Assembly (NCBI RefSeq): GCF_021513255.1
Contig: NZ_CP090977.1
Span: 1,674,001 to 1,738,000 of the forward strand
DNA length: 64,000 nt
Reading direction: 5' to 3'
DNA from: Planococcus sp. 107-1
Lineage (GTDB): Bacteria; Bacillota; Bacilli; Bacillales_A; Planococcaceae
The notes beneath the pieces were generated by a model, which saw nothing but the letters and a program-made list of their open reading frames with translations, made no database searches and had not been told where the DNA came from. The position numbers were made by a program, and so were the translations under genes. Numbering within the stretch: the first letter of the stretch is position 1; each line of letters begins with the position of its first letter. Positions 9,484 through 18,400 of the stretch are shown one piece after another.

Positions 9484-10218
9484 TTACTGTCGTCTTTTTT
9501 CCAGTTGTTCCATCATTTGCTGATCGATTTCATTCACAATCAAATCAGCGCCATCCAGATCCATGATTTTAGCGAAGCTGACTTGATTCGCTTTTGTATG
9601 GTCTGCAAGGATGTAGGTTTTTCGCGCGTAAGAACTGGCAAGCCTTTTGACAGCCGCTTCTTCCGGATCCGGTGTCGTATAGCCGTAATCGGGATGAAAA
9701 CCGTTTACGCCAAGAAAGCAAAGGTCAAAGCGGTAATTCATCAAAGATTGAATGGTCTGGGAGCCGACCATAGCACCGGTACGGGATTTCATCAATCCGC
9801 CCGTCAGATATGTCGTAATGCCGTGTTCGTTCAGGGAATCCACTAAGGTTAACCCGTTGGTGACAACGACCACATCTTTGTCTTTTAGAAAAGGAATCAT
9901 TTGAAAAGTTGTGGTTCCGGCATCAAGAAAAACACTATCGCCTTCTTGGACAAACGATGCAGCAAATTTCGCGAGCTTGATTTTTTCTTCAAGATTCCGT
10001 GTCGACTTGTCGGAGATGCTCGGTTCAGAAAGGTTGCGGCCAGGCGCAACGGCACCGCCGAATACACGCACTAAAAGCTGCCGGTTTTCAAGTTCCGTCA
10101 AATCTCGGCGGATGGTTGATTCAGAAGCTCCAGTTTCATCTACGATTTCCTGAATTTTGATGGTCTGTTTTTGGTCAAGCAAGCCCAAAATATATTCGTG
10201 GCGTTCATTCGTCAGCAT
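9484..10218 (-). CDS. fruR: DeoR-family fructose operon repressor
   Basis: A 244-residue DeoR-type repressor. The N-terminal helix-turn-helix (NERHEYILGLLDQ, ASESTIRRDLTELE) is followed by a sugar-phosphate-sensing domain with FLDAGTTTFQMIPFL. It is first in the operon with fruK and fruA, the usual arrangement for a repressor that responds to fructose phosphates. The ATG at 10218 is chosen because GAGGGTG lies just upstream; the longer start at 10278 would run through the promoter. It probably binds the hexamer array at 10276-10311. Confidence 0.9.
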   Translation of the reverse strand: MLTNERHEYILGLLDQKQTIKIQEIVDETGASESTIRRDLTELENRQLLVRVFGGAVAPGRNLSEPSISDKSTRNLEEKIKLAKFAASFVQEGDSVFLDAGTTTFQMIPFLKDKDVVVVTNGLTLVDSLNEHGITTYLTGGLMKSRTGAMVGSQTIQSLMNYRFDLCFLGVNGFHPDYGYTTPDPEEAAVKRLASSYARKTYILADHTKANQVSFAKIMDLDGADLIVNEIDQQMMEQLEKRRQ

Positions 10219-10249
10219 TTTTGCACCCTCTTTATTTAAGGTTAAGTAG

Positions 10250-10278
10250 ATAATACTTGAAAACCCTTCCAAAATCAA
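10250..10278 (-). promoter_or_regulatory. fru operon promoter
   Basis: Minus-strand TTGATT (-35, 10278-10273), 17-bp spacer and TATTAT (-10, 10255-10250). It lies 32 bp before the fruR ATG. The -35 box overlaps the first operator hexamer. Confidence 0.65.
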
Positions 10279-10311
10279 TCATAATCATTCATAAGCAATC
10301 AAAAACATTCA
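10276..10311. promoter_or_regulatory. FruR operator candidate: four hexamers at 10-bp period
   Basis: CAATCA, CATTCA, CAATCA and CATTCA begin at 10276, 10286, 10296 and 10306, exactly 10 bp apart, so all face one side of the helix. The array overlaps and extends upstream of the fru -35 box. Direct repeats are typical of DeoR-family operators; the assignment to FruR is inferred. Confidence 0.6.
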
Positions 10312-10327
10312 AACAGCTATTTTACCT

Positions 10328-10356
10328 TTCAAAATCGCTCATGAATGATTTGATAT
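10328..10356 (+). promoter_or_regulatory. Possible ptsHI promoter
   Basis: TTCAAA, 17-bp spacer, TGATAT. The boxes are weak but lie 40 bp before the ptsH ATG in a gene-free divergent region. Confidence 0.4.
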
Positions 10357-10395
10357 CAAGCAAACTCAATCACATTTTCTTAGGAGGAATTTTAC

Positions 10396-10665
10396 ATGGT
10401 AGAAAAACAATTCACTATTACAGATGAAGCAGGTATCCACGCACGTCCAGCATCCGCTTTAGTCGGCTCATTAGCTAAATTTAAATCGGACATTACATTG
10501 GAGCATAAAGGCAAAAAAGTAAACTTGAAATCAATTTTAGGCGTTATGTCTTTAGGCGTTTCTTCAGGATCAACCGTTACAATCGCAGCTGATGGCGAAG
10601 ATGAAAACGAAGCCATCGAACAAATTACAAACGTGATGAAATCTGAAGGGCTTGCTGATCAATGA
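10396..10665 (+). CDS. ptsH: Phosphocarrier protein HPr
   Basis: 89-residue HPr, the general phosphocarrier of the PTS. The active histidine is in GIHARPA (His15), and the regulatory serine used by HPr kinase in Firmicutes is in [12 protein letters not shown] (Ser46). Phosphorylated Ser46-HPr is the corepressor of CcpA, relevant to the cre-like sites in this window. A strong AGGAGG precedes the ATG. The stop overlaps the ptsI start (ATGA). Confidence 0.97.
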   Translation: MVEKQFTITDEAGIHARPASALVGSLAKFKSDITLEHKGKKVNLKSILGVMSLGVSSGSTVTIAADGEDENEAIEQITNVMKSEGLADQ

Positions 10666-12377
10666 GCACTTCCCTCTCTGGAATTGCGGCTTCAAACGGA
10701 ATCGCTTTTGCTAAAGCTTTCAGATTGGAAAACCCAAAGCTGAACGTGGAAAAAACGACGGTTGAAAATCCCGAAAAAGAAGTTTCGCGGTTAGATGCTG
10801 CCTTAGCTAAATCCGTTGCCGAACTTGAAGTGATCCAACAACGGACGCGCGAGCAGATTAGCGACAAAGAAGCTGCAATTTTTGGTGCACACTTGCTCGT
10901 ACTCAGCGATCCCGAATTGATTGGACCGATCAAAGAAAAAATTACGAATGATAAACAAAATGCTGAATCCGCTTTGAAAGAAACAGCGGACGGTTTCGTT
11001 GAAATGTTTGAAGCGATGGACAATGAGTATATGAAGGAACGTGCTGCCGATATCCGTGATGTGACGAAGCGGGTCCTCGCCCACCTTCTTGGTGTCTCGA
11101 TTCAAAACCCAAGCATGATTTCAGAAGAAGTGATCATCATTGCGGAGGATTTGACGCCTTCTGATACGGTTCAATTAAATCCGCAATTTGTGCAAGGCTT
11201 CGTCACTGAAATCGGCGGGCGCACGTCGCATTCTGCGATTCTTGCGCGCACGCTTGAAATTCCTGCTGTCGTCGGTGCAAAATCACTGATGGCGACGATC
11301 GAAAACGGCGTCTTTGTGATTGTCGACGGATTGGATGGCAAAGTCATCATCAATCCAGACGCGGCAACCATTTCCGAGTACCAAGTGAAAAAAGCCCAGC
11401 ACGAAGAACAAAAAGCCGAATGGGCAAAATTGAAAAATGAAGCCACTGTTACGGCTGACGGCCAAGCAGTCGAAATCGGCGCAAATATCGGAACCCCTAA
11501 AGATACGACAGGTGTTCTTGAAAATGGCGGCGAAGCGATCGGCCTTTACCGGACAGAGTTTCTCTATATGGGACGAGAAGAATTTCCGACAGAAGAACAG
11601 CAGTACGAAGCGTATGCATCGGTTCTTAAAGCAATGGAAGGCAAACCAACCGTTGTCCGCACCTTGGATATCGGCGGCGACAAAGAGCTGTCCTACTTGG
11701 ATTTACCAAAAGAACTCAATCCGTTCCTAGGCCTTCGAGCTATCCGCTTATGCCTGGAAATGCCGGATATGTTCCGGACCCAGCTTCGTGCGCTGCTTCG
11801 TGCCAGCATCCACGGCAATTTGAAAATCATGTTCCCGATGATTGCGACTTTGGAAGAATTCCGCAATGCGAAGGCATTGCTGCTTGAAGAAAAAGCGAAA
11901 TTGCTTGAAGAAGGCATTGAAGTGAGCGACAGCATCGAAGTGGGCATCATGGTGGAAATTCCGTCCACTGCTGTTATGGCCGATGTGTTTGCCAAAGAAG
12001 TGGACTTCTTCTCTATCGGTACGAACGATTTGATTCAGTACACGATGGCTGCAGACCGTATGAACGAACAAGTTTCTTATTTATACCAGCCATTCAACCC
12101 GGCGATTTTGCGCCTGGTCAAAATGGTCATTGATGCGTCGCATCGTGAAGGGAAATGGACAGGCATGTGCGGAGAAATGGCTGGCGATGAAATTGCCATC
12201 CCGATCTTGCTCGGCCTCGGGCTTGATGAATTTTCAATGAGCGCTTCTTCCATCCTTAAAGCGCGTGCACAAATCAGCAAATTATCAAAAGCCGATATGG
12301 CTAGCCACACAGAACGCATTTTAGCGCTTGGCACTTCGGATGAAGTCGAAGCGTATGTAAAATCGATCGTTTCATAA
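10662..12377 (+). CDS. ptsI: PTS Enzyme I
   Basis: 571-residue phosphoenolpyruvate-protein phosphotransferase that starts the PTS relay. The phospho-histidine motif [12 protein letters not shown] is near residue 185-195, the PEP-binding barrel motif (MFPMI) is present, and the C-terminus carries the catalytic-cysteine motif GMCGEMAGD. The gene is intact and overlaps ptsH by 4 nt. It ends at a strong terminator. Confidence 0.97.
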   Translation: MSTSLSGIAASNGIAFAKAFRLENPKLNVEKTTVENPEKEVSRLDAALAKSVAELEVIQQRTREQISDKEAAIFGAHLLVLSDPELIGPIKEKITNDKQNAESALKETADGFVEMFEAMDNEYMKERAADIRDVTKRVLAHLLGVSIQNPSMISEEVIIIAEDLTPSDTVQLNPQFVQGFVTEIGGRTSHSAILARTLEIPAVVGAKSLMATIENGVFVIVDGLDGKVIINPDAATISEYQVKKAQHEEQKAEWAKLKNEATVTADGQAVEIGANIGTPKDTTGVLENGGEAIGLYRTEFLYMGREEFPTEEQQYEAYASVLKAMEGKPTVVRTLDIGGDKELSYLDLPKELNPFLGLRAIRLCLEMPDMFRTQLRALLRASIHGNLKIMFPMIATLEEFRNAKALLLEEKAKLLEEGIEVSDSIEVGIMVEIPSTAVMADVFAKEVDFFSIGTNDLIQYTMAADRMNEQVSYLYQPFNPAILRLVKMVIDASHREGKWTGMCGEMAGDEIAIPILLGLGLDEFSMSASSILKARAQISKLSKADMASHTERILALGTSDEVEAYVKSIVS

Positions 12378-12378
12378 G

Positions 12379-12431
12379 AAAAGGGGTTGTCCAATAAGTC
12401 TTTATTTGACTTATTGGATAGCCCCTTTTTT
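12379..12431 (+). terminator. ptsHI terminator
   Basis: A 20-bp stem (12381-12400 with 12408-12427, one mismatch region) followed by seven T residues. Confidence 0.9.
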
Positions 12432-12436
12432 GCATC

Positions 12437-12597
12437 TTATTCTTTTTCATGATCTTCTTTTCCGGTATTTGCCGTTTTCTTGAACTGCTCCAGCTGTTTT
12501 TCTTCATCTTGTTCCGGCTCGAAATCCGGAAGATCCGCATTCGGCATTTCTGTAAATTCTTCTTGTTCTTTATCTTCTTGCTTTTTTTATCTTCCAT
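12437..12597 (-). CDS. Small acidic protein, frameshift in an A-run
   Basis: An ATG at 12597 with AAAGGAG upstream starts MEDKK. The frame then fails at a seven-A run (12582-12588 on the plus strand as T). With eight A residues it reads on as a 53-residue Glu/Gln/Asp-rich protein containing EEFTEMPNADLPDFEPEQ and ending at the TAA at 12437. As given, the frame instead yields an implausible Lys/Arg-rich chain. Function unknown; the composition is that of a disordered acidic protein. Confidence 0.55.
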
Positions 12598-12664
12598 CGT
12601 CTCACTCCTTTGATTATTTTTCCCTCTTACAGAATGTTTACCCGAAATTGAGCGAAGCAATCCC

Positions 12665-13591
12665 TTATTTGCTGAGTGAGTCCATCAAGCCCATGGAGCT
12701 GACTTCAAGATCCAATTGGATAATTTCGTATACTTTATGGTTTTCCGGGACACCCAATGCATCCAAATGGATCTTTACTTGCTTCATTAATCTACCGGCT
12801 AACTCGGCAGGGTTCCCTCCTTCTGCCATTACTGATTTTGCTTCATCTACGAAGATGCCGAGCCACTGTTCCACTTGAACCAATGCTTCTTCCGGAATGG
12901 TAGACATGCTGTAATGGCCATAATAAATCGCAGCAAACCGCGCGCTTCGAAAACGTTCGATAGCTGACTGCATGACAAGAGGATCAAATTGGTTCGGTGA
13001 AGTCGAAGGCAGAAAGAAATCAATGCCGTCTTTCGCCAATTGTTCATAGCGGATGCCCACTGTATCCCCTGCAAAGATCCCGTTGCTCGGTGGATGGACG
13101 ATGGAAAAATGATGCTTCGCATGGCCCGGCGTGTCCCAGAATTCCAATCGGCAGCCAGGGCCGATATCCAGATGGTCCCCTTCTGTTTTAACAAGCAGCC
13201 GTTCTTCTGGGATGGGTGCAATCGGATCGAATAATTGCTCGAATTTATCGCCATAGACCATTTTTGCTCCAGCGATCAACCGGCTCGGATCCGCTAAATG
13301 ACGCGCTCCCTTAGGATGGACGACCACTTTCGCGTTTGGACATTCCTGAAGCAATAAACCTGCTCCTCCGGCATGATCCAGGTGGATATGGGTGACAATT
13401 ATGTATTTCACCTGGTCCAAAGAAAATCCCATTTCCTTGAGCCCCTTTTTAATAAAAGGAACAGATGGACTGGCACACGTGTCGATCAAGGTCAGCTCGT
13501 CTTCGGTTAAGACATACGTACCCGTCCGTTCTTCGACATTCAAATCATGGTCGTCAATGATAAAAACCCGATCCCTTAATTGCTGCGGCAT
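12665..13591 (-). CDS. MBL-fold metallo-hydrolase
   Basis: 308-residue metallo-beta-lactamase-fold protein, intact. The THIHLDHAGG signature near residue 65-74 gives HxHxDH. GHAKHH and FAGDTVG provide the remaining metal ligands. The C-terminal helical extension is seen in glyoxalase II-like and lactonase-like members. Substrate unknown. AGGAGGAG precedes the ATG. Monocistronic. Confidence 0.85.
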   Translation of the reverse strand: MPQQLRDRVFIIDDHDLNVEERTGTYVLTEDELTLIDTCASPSVPFIKKGLKEMGFSLDQVKYIIVTHIHLDHAGGAGLLLQECPNAKVVVHPKGARHLADPSRLIAGAKMVYGDKFEQLFDPIAPIPEERLLVKTEGDHLDIGPGCRLEFWDTPGHAKHHFSIVHPPSNGIFAGDTVGIRYEQLAKDGIDFFLPSTSPNQFDPLVMQSAIERFRSARFAAIYYGHYSMSTIPEEALVQVEQWLGIFVDEAKSVMAEGGNPAELAGRLMKQVKIHLDALGVPENHKVYEIIQLDLEVSSMGLMDSLSK

Positions 13592-13671
13592 AGTTTCTCT
13601 CCTCCTGTCGAATAAATAGAATATTCATCCATTTTAGCAAACTTCCAAAATATGACCAACGGATAAGGTGA

Positions 13672-13711
13672 AAATAAAAAAAGCAAGAAGACCGGTTCGG
13701 CCCTCCTGCTT
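13672..13711 (-). terminator. Terminator of yfkAB
   Basis: Imperfect stem AAGCAGGAGGGCC/GGTCTTCTTGCTT with GAACC-type loop on the minus strand, followed by a seven-T run, 6-50 bp past the yfkAB stop. Confidence 0.65.
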
Positions 13712-13721
13712 CCATATCATT

Positions 13722-14843
13722 TTATATCCTTGCTTTATTCTTCAAAAAATCCTGATCCGCGTAATAAGCGTCTTTTACGAGCAGATTCGGCCCTAGGCAT
13801 TTGACAGCAGGGCAATGGCAAGCAATTGTTTTTGCCAGCGGACGTTCGAGCCAGCGATCAAGCATCACAGGGAGCGAGTCGTTCTGGATATTGCCCATTG
13901 GCGGAGTGTCGCCAAAATCGGTAACAATCACTTCACCCGTAAAGACGTTGACATTCAACCGGGAGCGGCCATCCGGATCATTCCGGACCGTGACATTTTT
14001 GCTGCTTCGAATTCGGTTCAATAATTTGATGTCTTCGTCATTCATGCTGCAAGGATAAAACGGAAGCGTACCGAAGAGCATCCACACTTCTTCATTTCGC
14101 TCATCCAGCAATTCGTGGATCGCTTTTCGTGTTTCATCGAGCGACAGCACTTCGAGCTGGCTCGCAAAATCGCTTGGGTACATTGGATGCACTTCATGGC
14201 GTGCGCATTTCATTTCTTCAATCACTTGCTTGTGGATTTTTGCAAGATGCGGCAAAGTCCGCTTGTTAAGCATCGTTTCAGCAGATACCATGACGCCTGC
14301 TTCTGCGAGAGCGCGGCTATTATCGATCATGCGTTGAAATTGTTCAGCACGCCGCTCTCGCGGAGGCTTCCGTTCCATATTGGCAAATCCGCCATCCACA
14401 AAATCGTCAATCGTGCCCCAGTTATGGGAAATATGCAAGACGTCCAAATAAGGGGCAATCAGCATATACCGTTCAAGCGGCATCGTCAGGTTCGAGTTCA
14501 TCTGGGTACGGATGCCGCGATCATGTGCATATTTCATCAACGGCAAAACGATTTGCTCGACAGACTTTTTGGAAAACATCGGTTCGCCGCCTGTAATGCT
14601 GATGGTCCGTAAATGCGGAATTTCCTCAAGGCGGGCGATCAACAAATCGATCGGCAAGGCATCCGGGTCTTTATGCTGCAGCATATAGCCGACCGCGCAA
14701 TGCTCACAGCGCATATTACAAAGATACGTCGTTGTAAATTCAATGCTCGACAAAGTCAATTTGCCGTGCTGTTCGATGTCCATATACGCTTCCCAAGGAT
14801 CAAATTCCGGCGTTATTTTTTTCATTTGCTGTGGTGTATTCAT
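13722..14843 (-). CDS. yfkAB: Radical SAM protein YfkAB
   Basis: 373-residue radical S-adenosylmethionine enzyme. The [4Fe-4S] motif CNMRCEHC near residue 42-49 is CxxxCxxC. TGGEP follows, and a C-terminal CHCPAVKC matches the CxCxxxxC motif that defines the YfkAB family. In B. subtilis the equivalent is annotated as YfkA/YfkB. The reaction is unknown to me; the C-terminal cysteines suggest an auxiliary cluster. Intact, own terminator. Confidence 0.85.
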   Translation of the reverse strand: MNTPQQMKKITPEFDPWEAYMDIEQHGKLTLSSIEFTTTYLCNMRCEHCAVGYMLQHKDPDALPIDLLIARLEEIPHLRTISITGGEPMFSKKSVEQIVLPLMKYAHDRGIRTQMNSNLTMPLERYMLIAPYLDVLHISHNWGTIDDFVDGGFANMERKPPRERRAEQFQRMIDNSRALAEAGVMVSAETMLNKRTLPHLAKIHKQVIEEMKCARHEVHPMYPSDFASQLEVLSLDETRKAIHELLDERNEEVWMLFGTLPFYPCSMNDEDIKLLNRIRSSKNVTVRNDPDGRSRLNVNVFTGEVIVTDFGDTPPMGNIQNDSLPVMLDRWLERPLAKTIACHCPAVKCLGPNLLVKDAYYADQDFLKNKARI

Positions 14844-15072
14844 GCTAAAGTCTCCTTACTTTTCTTCAGCTATTAATTATGAGCTTCGAAGTTAATCGGC
14901 GCAAGGCTATTCAAAAAGTCAGTTTTTTGATACTGTTCAAAAAATTATTCTTACTATGAGCGATTAAAGATGGATTTCACAGTGGATGGCTTTCTTTTGT
15001 TAAACGAATGGCGTTTATGGGTATATTCTAACATCAAGATTTCTTTAAAATACGAAAGGCGGTTGAATAATA

Positions 15073-15939
15073 TTGCCAGCTCATTATGAGACCGTTCCAG
15101 CTTGGGACGAACAGCAAGTCAAATCCACTTTGCCTATTCGCAGCGCAGATGGGCATAAAGGAAGCTTCGGGACAGGTTTATTGATTGCCGGAACACGTGA
15201 TATGCCCGGTGCTGCACTTCTCGCAGGTCTTGGCGCCATGAGGAGCGGTTTAGGGAAACTCGAAATTGCAACAGAATCGGAAGTAATTCCGATGATCCTC
15301 CCTTCTTTGCCTGAAGCCACCTATATAAGAAACATCGAAGAAACACTTTATACCAACAACTTTAAATTAGATGCATATAAAGCGATCGCCATCGGTCCCG
15401 GTAAAGTCCCGGATAGCCAGATGGAACAGAACTTAATGAAGTTATTTGAGTCAGCAGTTCCGGTCATACTCGATGCCGGAGCTTTATCAAAACGGACATA
15501 TCCCATAAGAAATGCACCCACCATCTTGACGCCGCATCCCGGTGAGTTCTCTAGAATCAGTGGAATCCCGGTAGAACAGATCGCGAAAGATAAGGCACAA
15601 TATGCAAAACGCTTAGCAAAAGAACTCGATGCCACAATCGTCCTGAAAGGTCCCAAAACGGTGATTGCCTTTCCGGACGGTGAAGCTTGGACAAATCCGA
15701 CCGGCAATTCCGCACTTTCAAAAGGCGGCACAGGCGATACGCTGACTGGGATGATGCTCGGGATGCTTTGCTGCCATGACAACTGGAAACACGCGGTATT
15801 AAATGCAGTTTATTTGCACGGTGCATGCGCAGAACATTGGACGAAAACGAAATCGCCCCATACCTTATTGGCCCACGAACTCTCTTCTATGCTTCCGGAA
15901 GTTTGGAAAAGCCTGGAGGGCCTTTCATCAGAGGAATAA
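15073..15939 (+). CDS. nnrD: ADP-dependent NAD(P)H-hydrate dehydratase
   Basis: 288-residue repair enzyme that dehydrates damaged NAD(P)HX back to NAD(P)H (YjeF C-terminal/NnrD family, ribokinase-like fold). Motifs: GSFGTGLLIAG, TPHPGEFSR, and KGGTGDTLTGM near residue 215. It starts with TTG at 15073 with AAAGGCGG upstream; no in-frame ATG lies nearby. The epimerase domain NnrE is absent, so it would be encoded elsewhere. Followed at 42 bp by the MpsC-like gene. Confidence 0.88.
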   Translation: MPAHYETVPAWDEQQVKSTLPIRSADGHKGSFGTGLLIAGTRDMPGAALLAGLGAMRSGLGKLEIATESEVIPMILPSLPEATYIRNIEETLYTNNFKLDAYKAIAIGPGKVPDSQMEQNLMKLFESAVPVILDAGALSKRTYPIRNAPTILTPHPGEFSRISGIPVEQIAKDKAQYAKRLAKELDATIVLKGPKTVIAFPDGEAWTNPTGNSALSKGGTGDTLTGMMLGMLCCHDNWKHAVLNAVYLHGACAEHWTKTKSPHTLLAHELSSMLPEVWKSLEGLSSEE

Positions 15940-15981
15940 TAGACCTGTTAGTAAAATTTATGTGTGTCGGGAGGAATTGCT

Positions 15982-16689
15982 ATGGCAAAAGAAAAAACAA
16001 CAGAATCTTTGATTGGCGGCTATTTCTCGACTTTATTGCGTACCAATTTCGGCAAGGGCCCCACTTCCGTATTCGTCGCTATCAATGGTCCTTATTTAGC
16101 CATCCATCTTCGCGGATTTATAGGGCCGATGGAAAAAATTCTATTGAAACAAAATGAAATGAAACGCATTATGGAAATCCGGGATCTATTGTTGAATGAG
16201 TTGCGATCGGATATCATTTTGGAATTATGGAAAATTGCCAACCTTGAAATTCAGGAAATCTATGCAGACTGGGATTTGCAGAATGAAACAGGTTTGATCA
16301 TCGGTGTGATTAAAGCGGATGACGGAAAAAAAGAGATGACGTGGCCTAAAGAAGTTGATCATAAGGCTTTTGAAGGCGAAATCAATAAAGCGAGTGCAAA
16401 AGCTGAAAAAACTCCAGAACAGACGAAGCTTGTCTGGTTGAATGACCGCATGATTTTGGTGGAACGGTCCGGAATCTTAATCCAGCTCGAGAAAGAACTG
16501 ATCGGCATCGGCGTTATAGAAGAATTAAAAATGGCCAAACGGCCCTTAGAGCGGAAAATGTTGGATATCAGCAGCATAGAAGCTATTGTTGAAAGAAAAG
16601 TCATCGAGACATTTGTTGATTGGAATTTCGAAAAAGATTTAGGTTATATGGTGTTCATCTTGGAAGCCCCTTCAAAAACAGGAAAATAA
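15982..16689 (+). CDS. DUF2294 / MpsC-family protein, two repeats
   Basis: 235-residue soluble protein with two copies of a domain resembling DUF2294. The N-terminal copy is around SLIGGYFSTLLRTNFGKGPTS; the C-terminal copy is around PEQTKLVWLNDRMILVERSG. DUF2294 is now called MpsC, third component of a Na+-coupled membrane-potential system in staphylococci. No mpsA or mpsB partner lies in this window. The ATG at 15982 has GGGAGGA at the right spacing; the GTG at 15964 does not. Confidence 0.7.
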   Translation: MAKEKTTESLIGGYFSTLLRTNFGKGPTSVFVAINGPYLAIHLRGFIGPMEKILLKQNEMKRIMEIRDLLLNELRSDIILELWKIANLEIQEIYADWDLQNETGLIIGVIKADDGKKEMTWPKEVDHKAFEGEINKASAKAEKTPEQTKLVWLNDRMILVERSGILIQLEKELIGIGVIEELKMAKRPLERKMLDISSIEAIVERKVIETFVDWNFEKDLGYMVFILEAPSKTGK

Positions 16690-16728
16690 AAACTGGTCGA
16701 ACTCCAATGAGTTCGGCCAGTTTTTTTA
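16689..16728. terminator. Terminator after the MpsC-like gene
   Basis: AACTGGTCGAACTC/GAGTTCGGCCAGTT stem with CAAT loop and seven T residues, between two convergent genes. Confidence 0.85.
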
Positions 16729-18159
16729 TCACTCTACGGCTACGGCGGTTTCCACATTGTCAATGCGGTTCTTCCTTGCTTTCGCATAGAACATTGCCAC
16801 GATGACAATTGTTAAGATCAAACCGACAATAAAGGAAATATTCAAATCGAGATTGAAACCGATTTTTTGATTTAGTATATAAACGAACACCATATACGTG
16901 ATGAAAATGGCCGGTGCCATCGCAACCAAGTAATTCTTGCCTTGGATGTATAGATACATCGTACCGATCCATAAAGCGATGGCAGCAGTTGCCTGATTTG
17001 CCCAGGAAAAATATCTCCATAAGAGGTTAAAGTCAATTTGAGTGAGCATGATAGACACTGCAAATAATGGGATTGCAATGATCAAACGCTTCATTATTTT
17101 CTGCTGGTCCAATTTGATGTAGTCGGCAATAATCGATCTGGCGGCACGGAAAGCCGTGTCCCCTGAAGTGATTGGCAGAACAATAGCACCGAGAACGGCG
17201 ATGGTCCCCCCCACAGCACCAAGCAATGTCATCGAAACTTCATTTACGACAGCTGATGGTGTACCTGAGTTGATCATCGAACTTAATGTCTGCCCATCGA
17301 AAATACTCATTGATGCAGCAGCCCAAATCATCGCGATGATCGCTTCAGCAATCATCATACCGTAAAAGATGTATCGGCCCTGTGATTCTTTTTGTACAGT
17401 CCGTGAAATGATTGGTGATTGTGTTGCATGGAATCCGGATAAAGCTCCGCATGTAATTGTAAAGAACAGCATTGGGAAGATCGGTAAATTATCCGGATGC
17501 AAATTCGTCAATGACAATTCAGGAATCTTATAATCCGAGAAGACAAGTGCAATACCGACACCGAGTGTACCAATCAGCAAAACCGCTCCGAAATACGGAT
17601 ACAGGCGTCCGATAATTTTGTCGATTGGCAAGATGGTCGACAAGAAATAATACAAAAAGATAACGCCAATCAGTACAGCTACAGCCACTTTCCCGTCCAA
17701 TAAAATGGATAACAGCGATGCCGGTGTCGTAACGAATACCGTACCGACCAATAAAAGAAGCAATAACGCGAACACGTTTACGATATGTTTTGAAACGCTT
17801 CCGAGGAATTTCCCAGCCAGTTCTGGAATATGCGCCCCTTTATTGCGGATGGAAATCATTCCTGTAAGATAATCGTGGACAGCTCCAGCGAAAATCGAAC
17901 CGATGACAATCCATAGGAAAGCGACAGGACCATATAAAGCTCCCATAATCGGACCAAAAATCGGACCCGTTCCTGCGATATTCAAAAGTTGGATCATTGC
18001 ATTTTTATGTTTGTTCATCGGGACAAAGTCTACTCCGTCGCCGTTCGCATAAGCCGGCGTCTTTCGGGACTCTGCAGGTGCAAACATTTTTTCAATGAAT
18101 TTTCCGTATGTAAAATAAGCAATGATAAGAATAATAATCGATACAAAAAATGTAATCAT
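16729..18159 (-). CDS. cstA: Carbon starvation CstA-family transporter
   Basis: 476-residue membrane transporter of the CstA/BtsT family, which carries pyruvate or peptides in other bacteria. It has about 12-14 spans. The conserved N-terminal block has VPMNKHKNAMIQLLNIAGTGPIFGP and the AGAVHDYLTGMIS loop. It is intact and shorter than E. coli CstA. A CcpA-like cre lies 24 bp before the ATG and a LacI-type palindrome lies further upstream, so repression in sugar-rich medium is likely. SD AAAGAGGTG. Confidence 0.88.
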   Translation of the reverse strand: MITFFVSIIILIIAYFTYGKFIEKMFAPAESRKTPAYANGDGVDFVPMNKHKNAMIQLLNIAGTGPIFGPIMGALYGPVAFLWIVIGSIFAGAVHDYLTGMISIRNKGAHIPELAGKFLGSVSKHIVNVFALLLLLLVGTVFVTTPASLLSILLDGKVAVAVLIGVIFLYYFLSTILPIDKIIGRLYPYFGAVLLIGTLGVGIALVFSDYKIPELSLTNLHPDNLPIFPMLFFTITCGALSGFHATQSPIISRTVQKESQGRYIFYGMMIAEAIIAMIWAAASMSIFDGQTLSSMINSGTPSAVVNEVSMTLLGAVGGTIAVLGAIVLPITSGDTAFRAARSIIADYIKLDQQKIMKRLIIAIPLFAVSIMLTQIDFNLLWRYFSWANQATAAIALWIGTMYLYIQGKNYLVAMAPAIFITYMVFVYILNQKIGFNLDLNISFIVGLILTIVIVAMFYAKARKNRIDNVETAVAVE

Positions 18160-18182
18160 ATGGCACCTCTTTCTATCTATTT

Positions 18183-18196
18183 AGTAAACGCTTTCA
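18183..18196 (-). promoter_or_regulatory. cre-like CcpA site of cstA
   Basis: Minus-strand TGAAAGCGTTTACT matches the catabolite-responsive element consensus except at its last base. Confidence 0.6.
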
Positions 18197-18249
18197 TAAA
18201 ATAGCAATTACAATAGAATTTTAATTTCAAGAATGACTTCTTTTTAATT

Positions 18250-18263
18250 TGATTACGTATTCA
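18250..18263. promoter_or_regulatory. LacI-type operator candidate upstream of cstA
   Basis: TGATTACGTATTCA is a near-palindrome centred on CG. Its reverse complement differs by one base in 14 from the site at 28108-28121 before the permease operon. Confidence 0.5.
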
Positions 18264-18362
18264 TCCTCCTTAAAAAGTGATATTTATTACGAATGCCTCT
18301 AATTATATTATTAGAATTTTCTTAAGTCAATATACTGCAATATTATTTCTCCAAAAAATACA

Positions 18363-18396
18363 ATAAAAAACTGCCAGGAGCAAACCTGGCAGTTTT
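18363..18396 (-). terminator. Terminator of the SGNH gene
   Basis: ACTGCCAGG/CCTGGCAGT stem with a six-base loop; the minus strand runs into TTTTTT. Confidence 0.75.
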
Positions 18397-18400
18397 AAAG

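Noticed and set aside
11171-11995. Several long minus-strand ORFs inside ptsI
   Set aside because: Complement-strand openness of a highly expressed gene; ptsI is complete on the plus strand.
12582-12588. Programmed slippage at the seven-A run of the small acidic gene
   Set aside because: Similar homopolymer breaks in many unrelated genes make sequencing error the simpler explanation.
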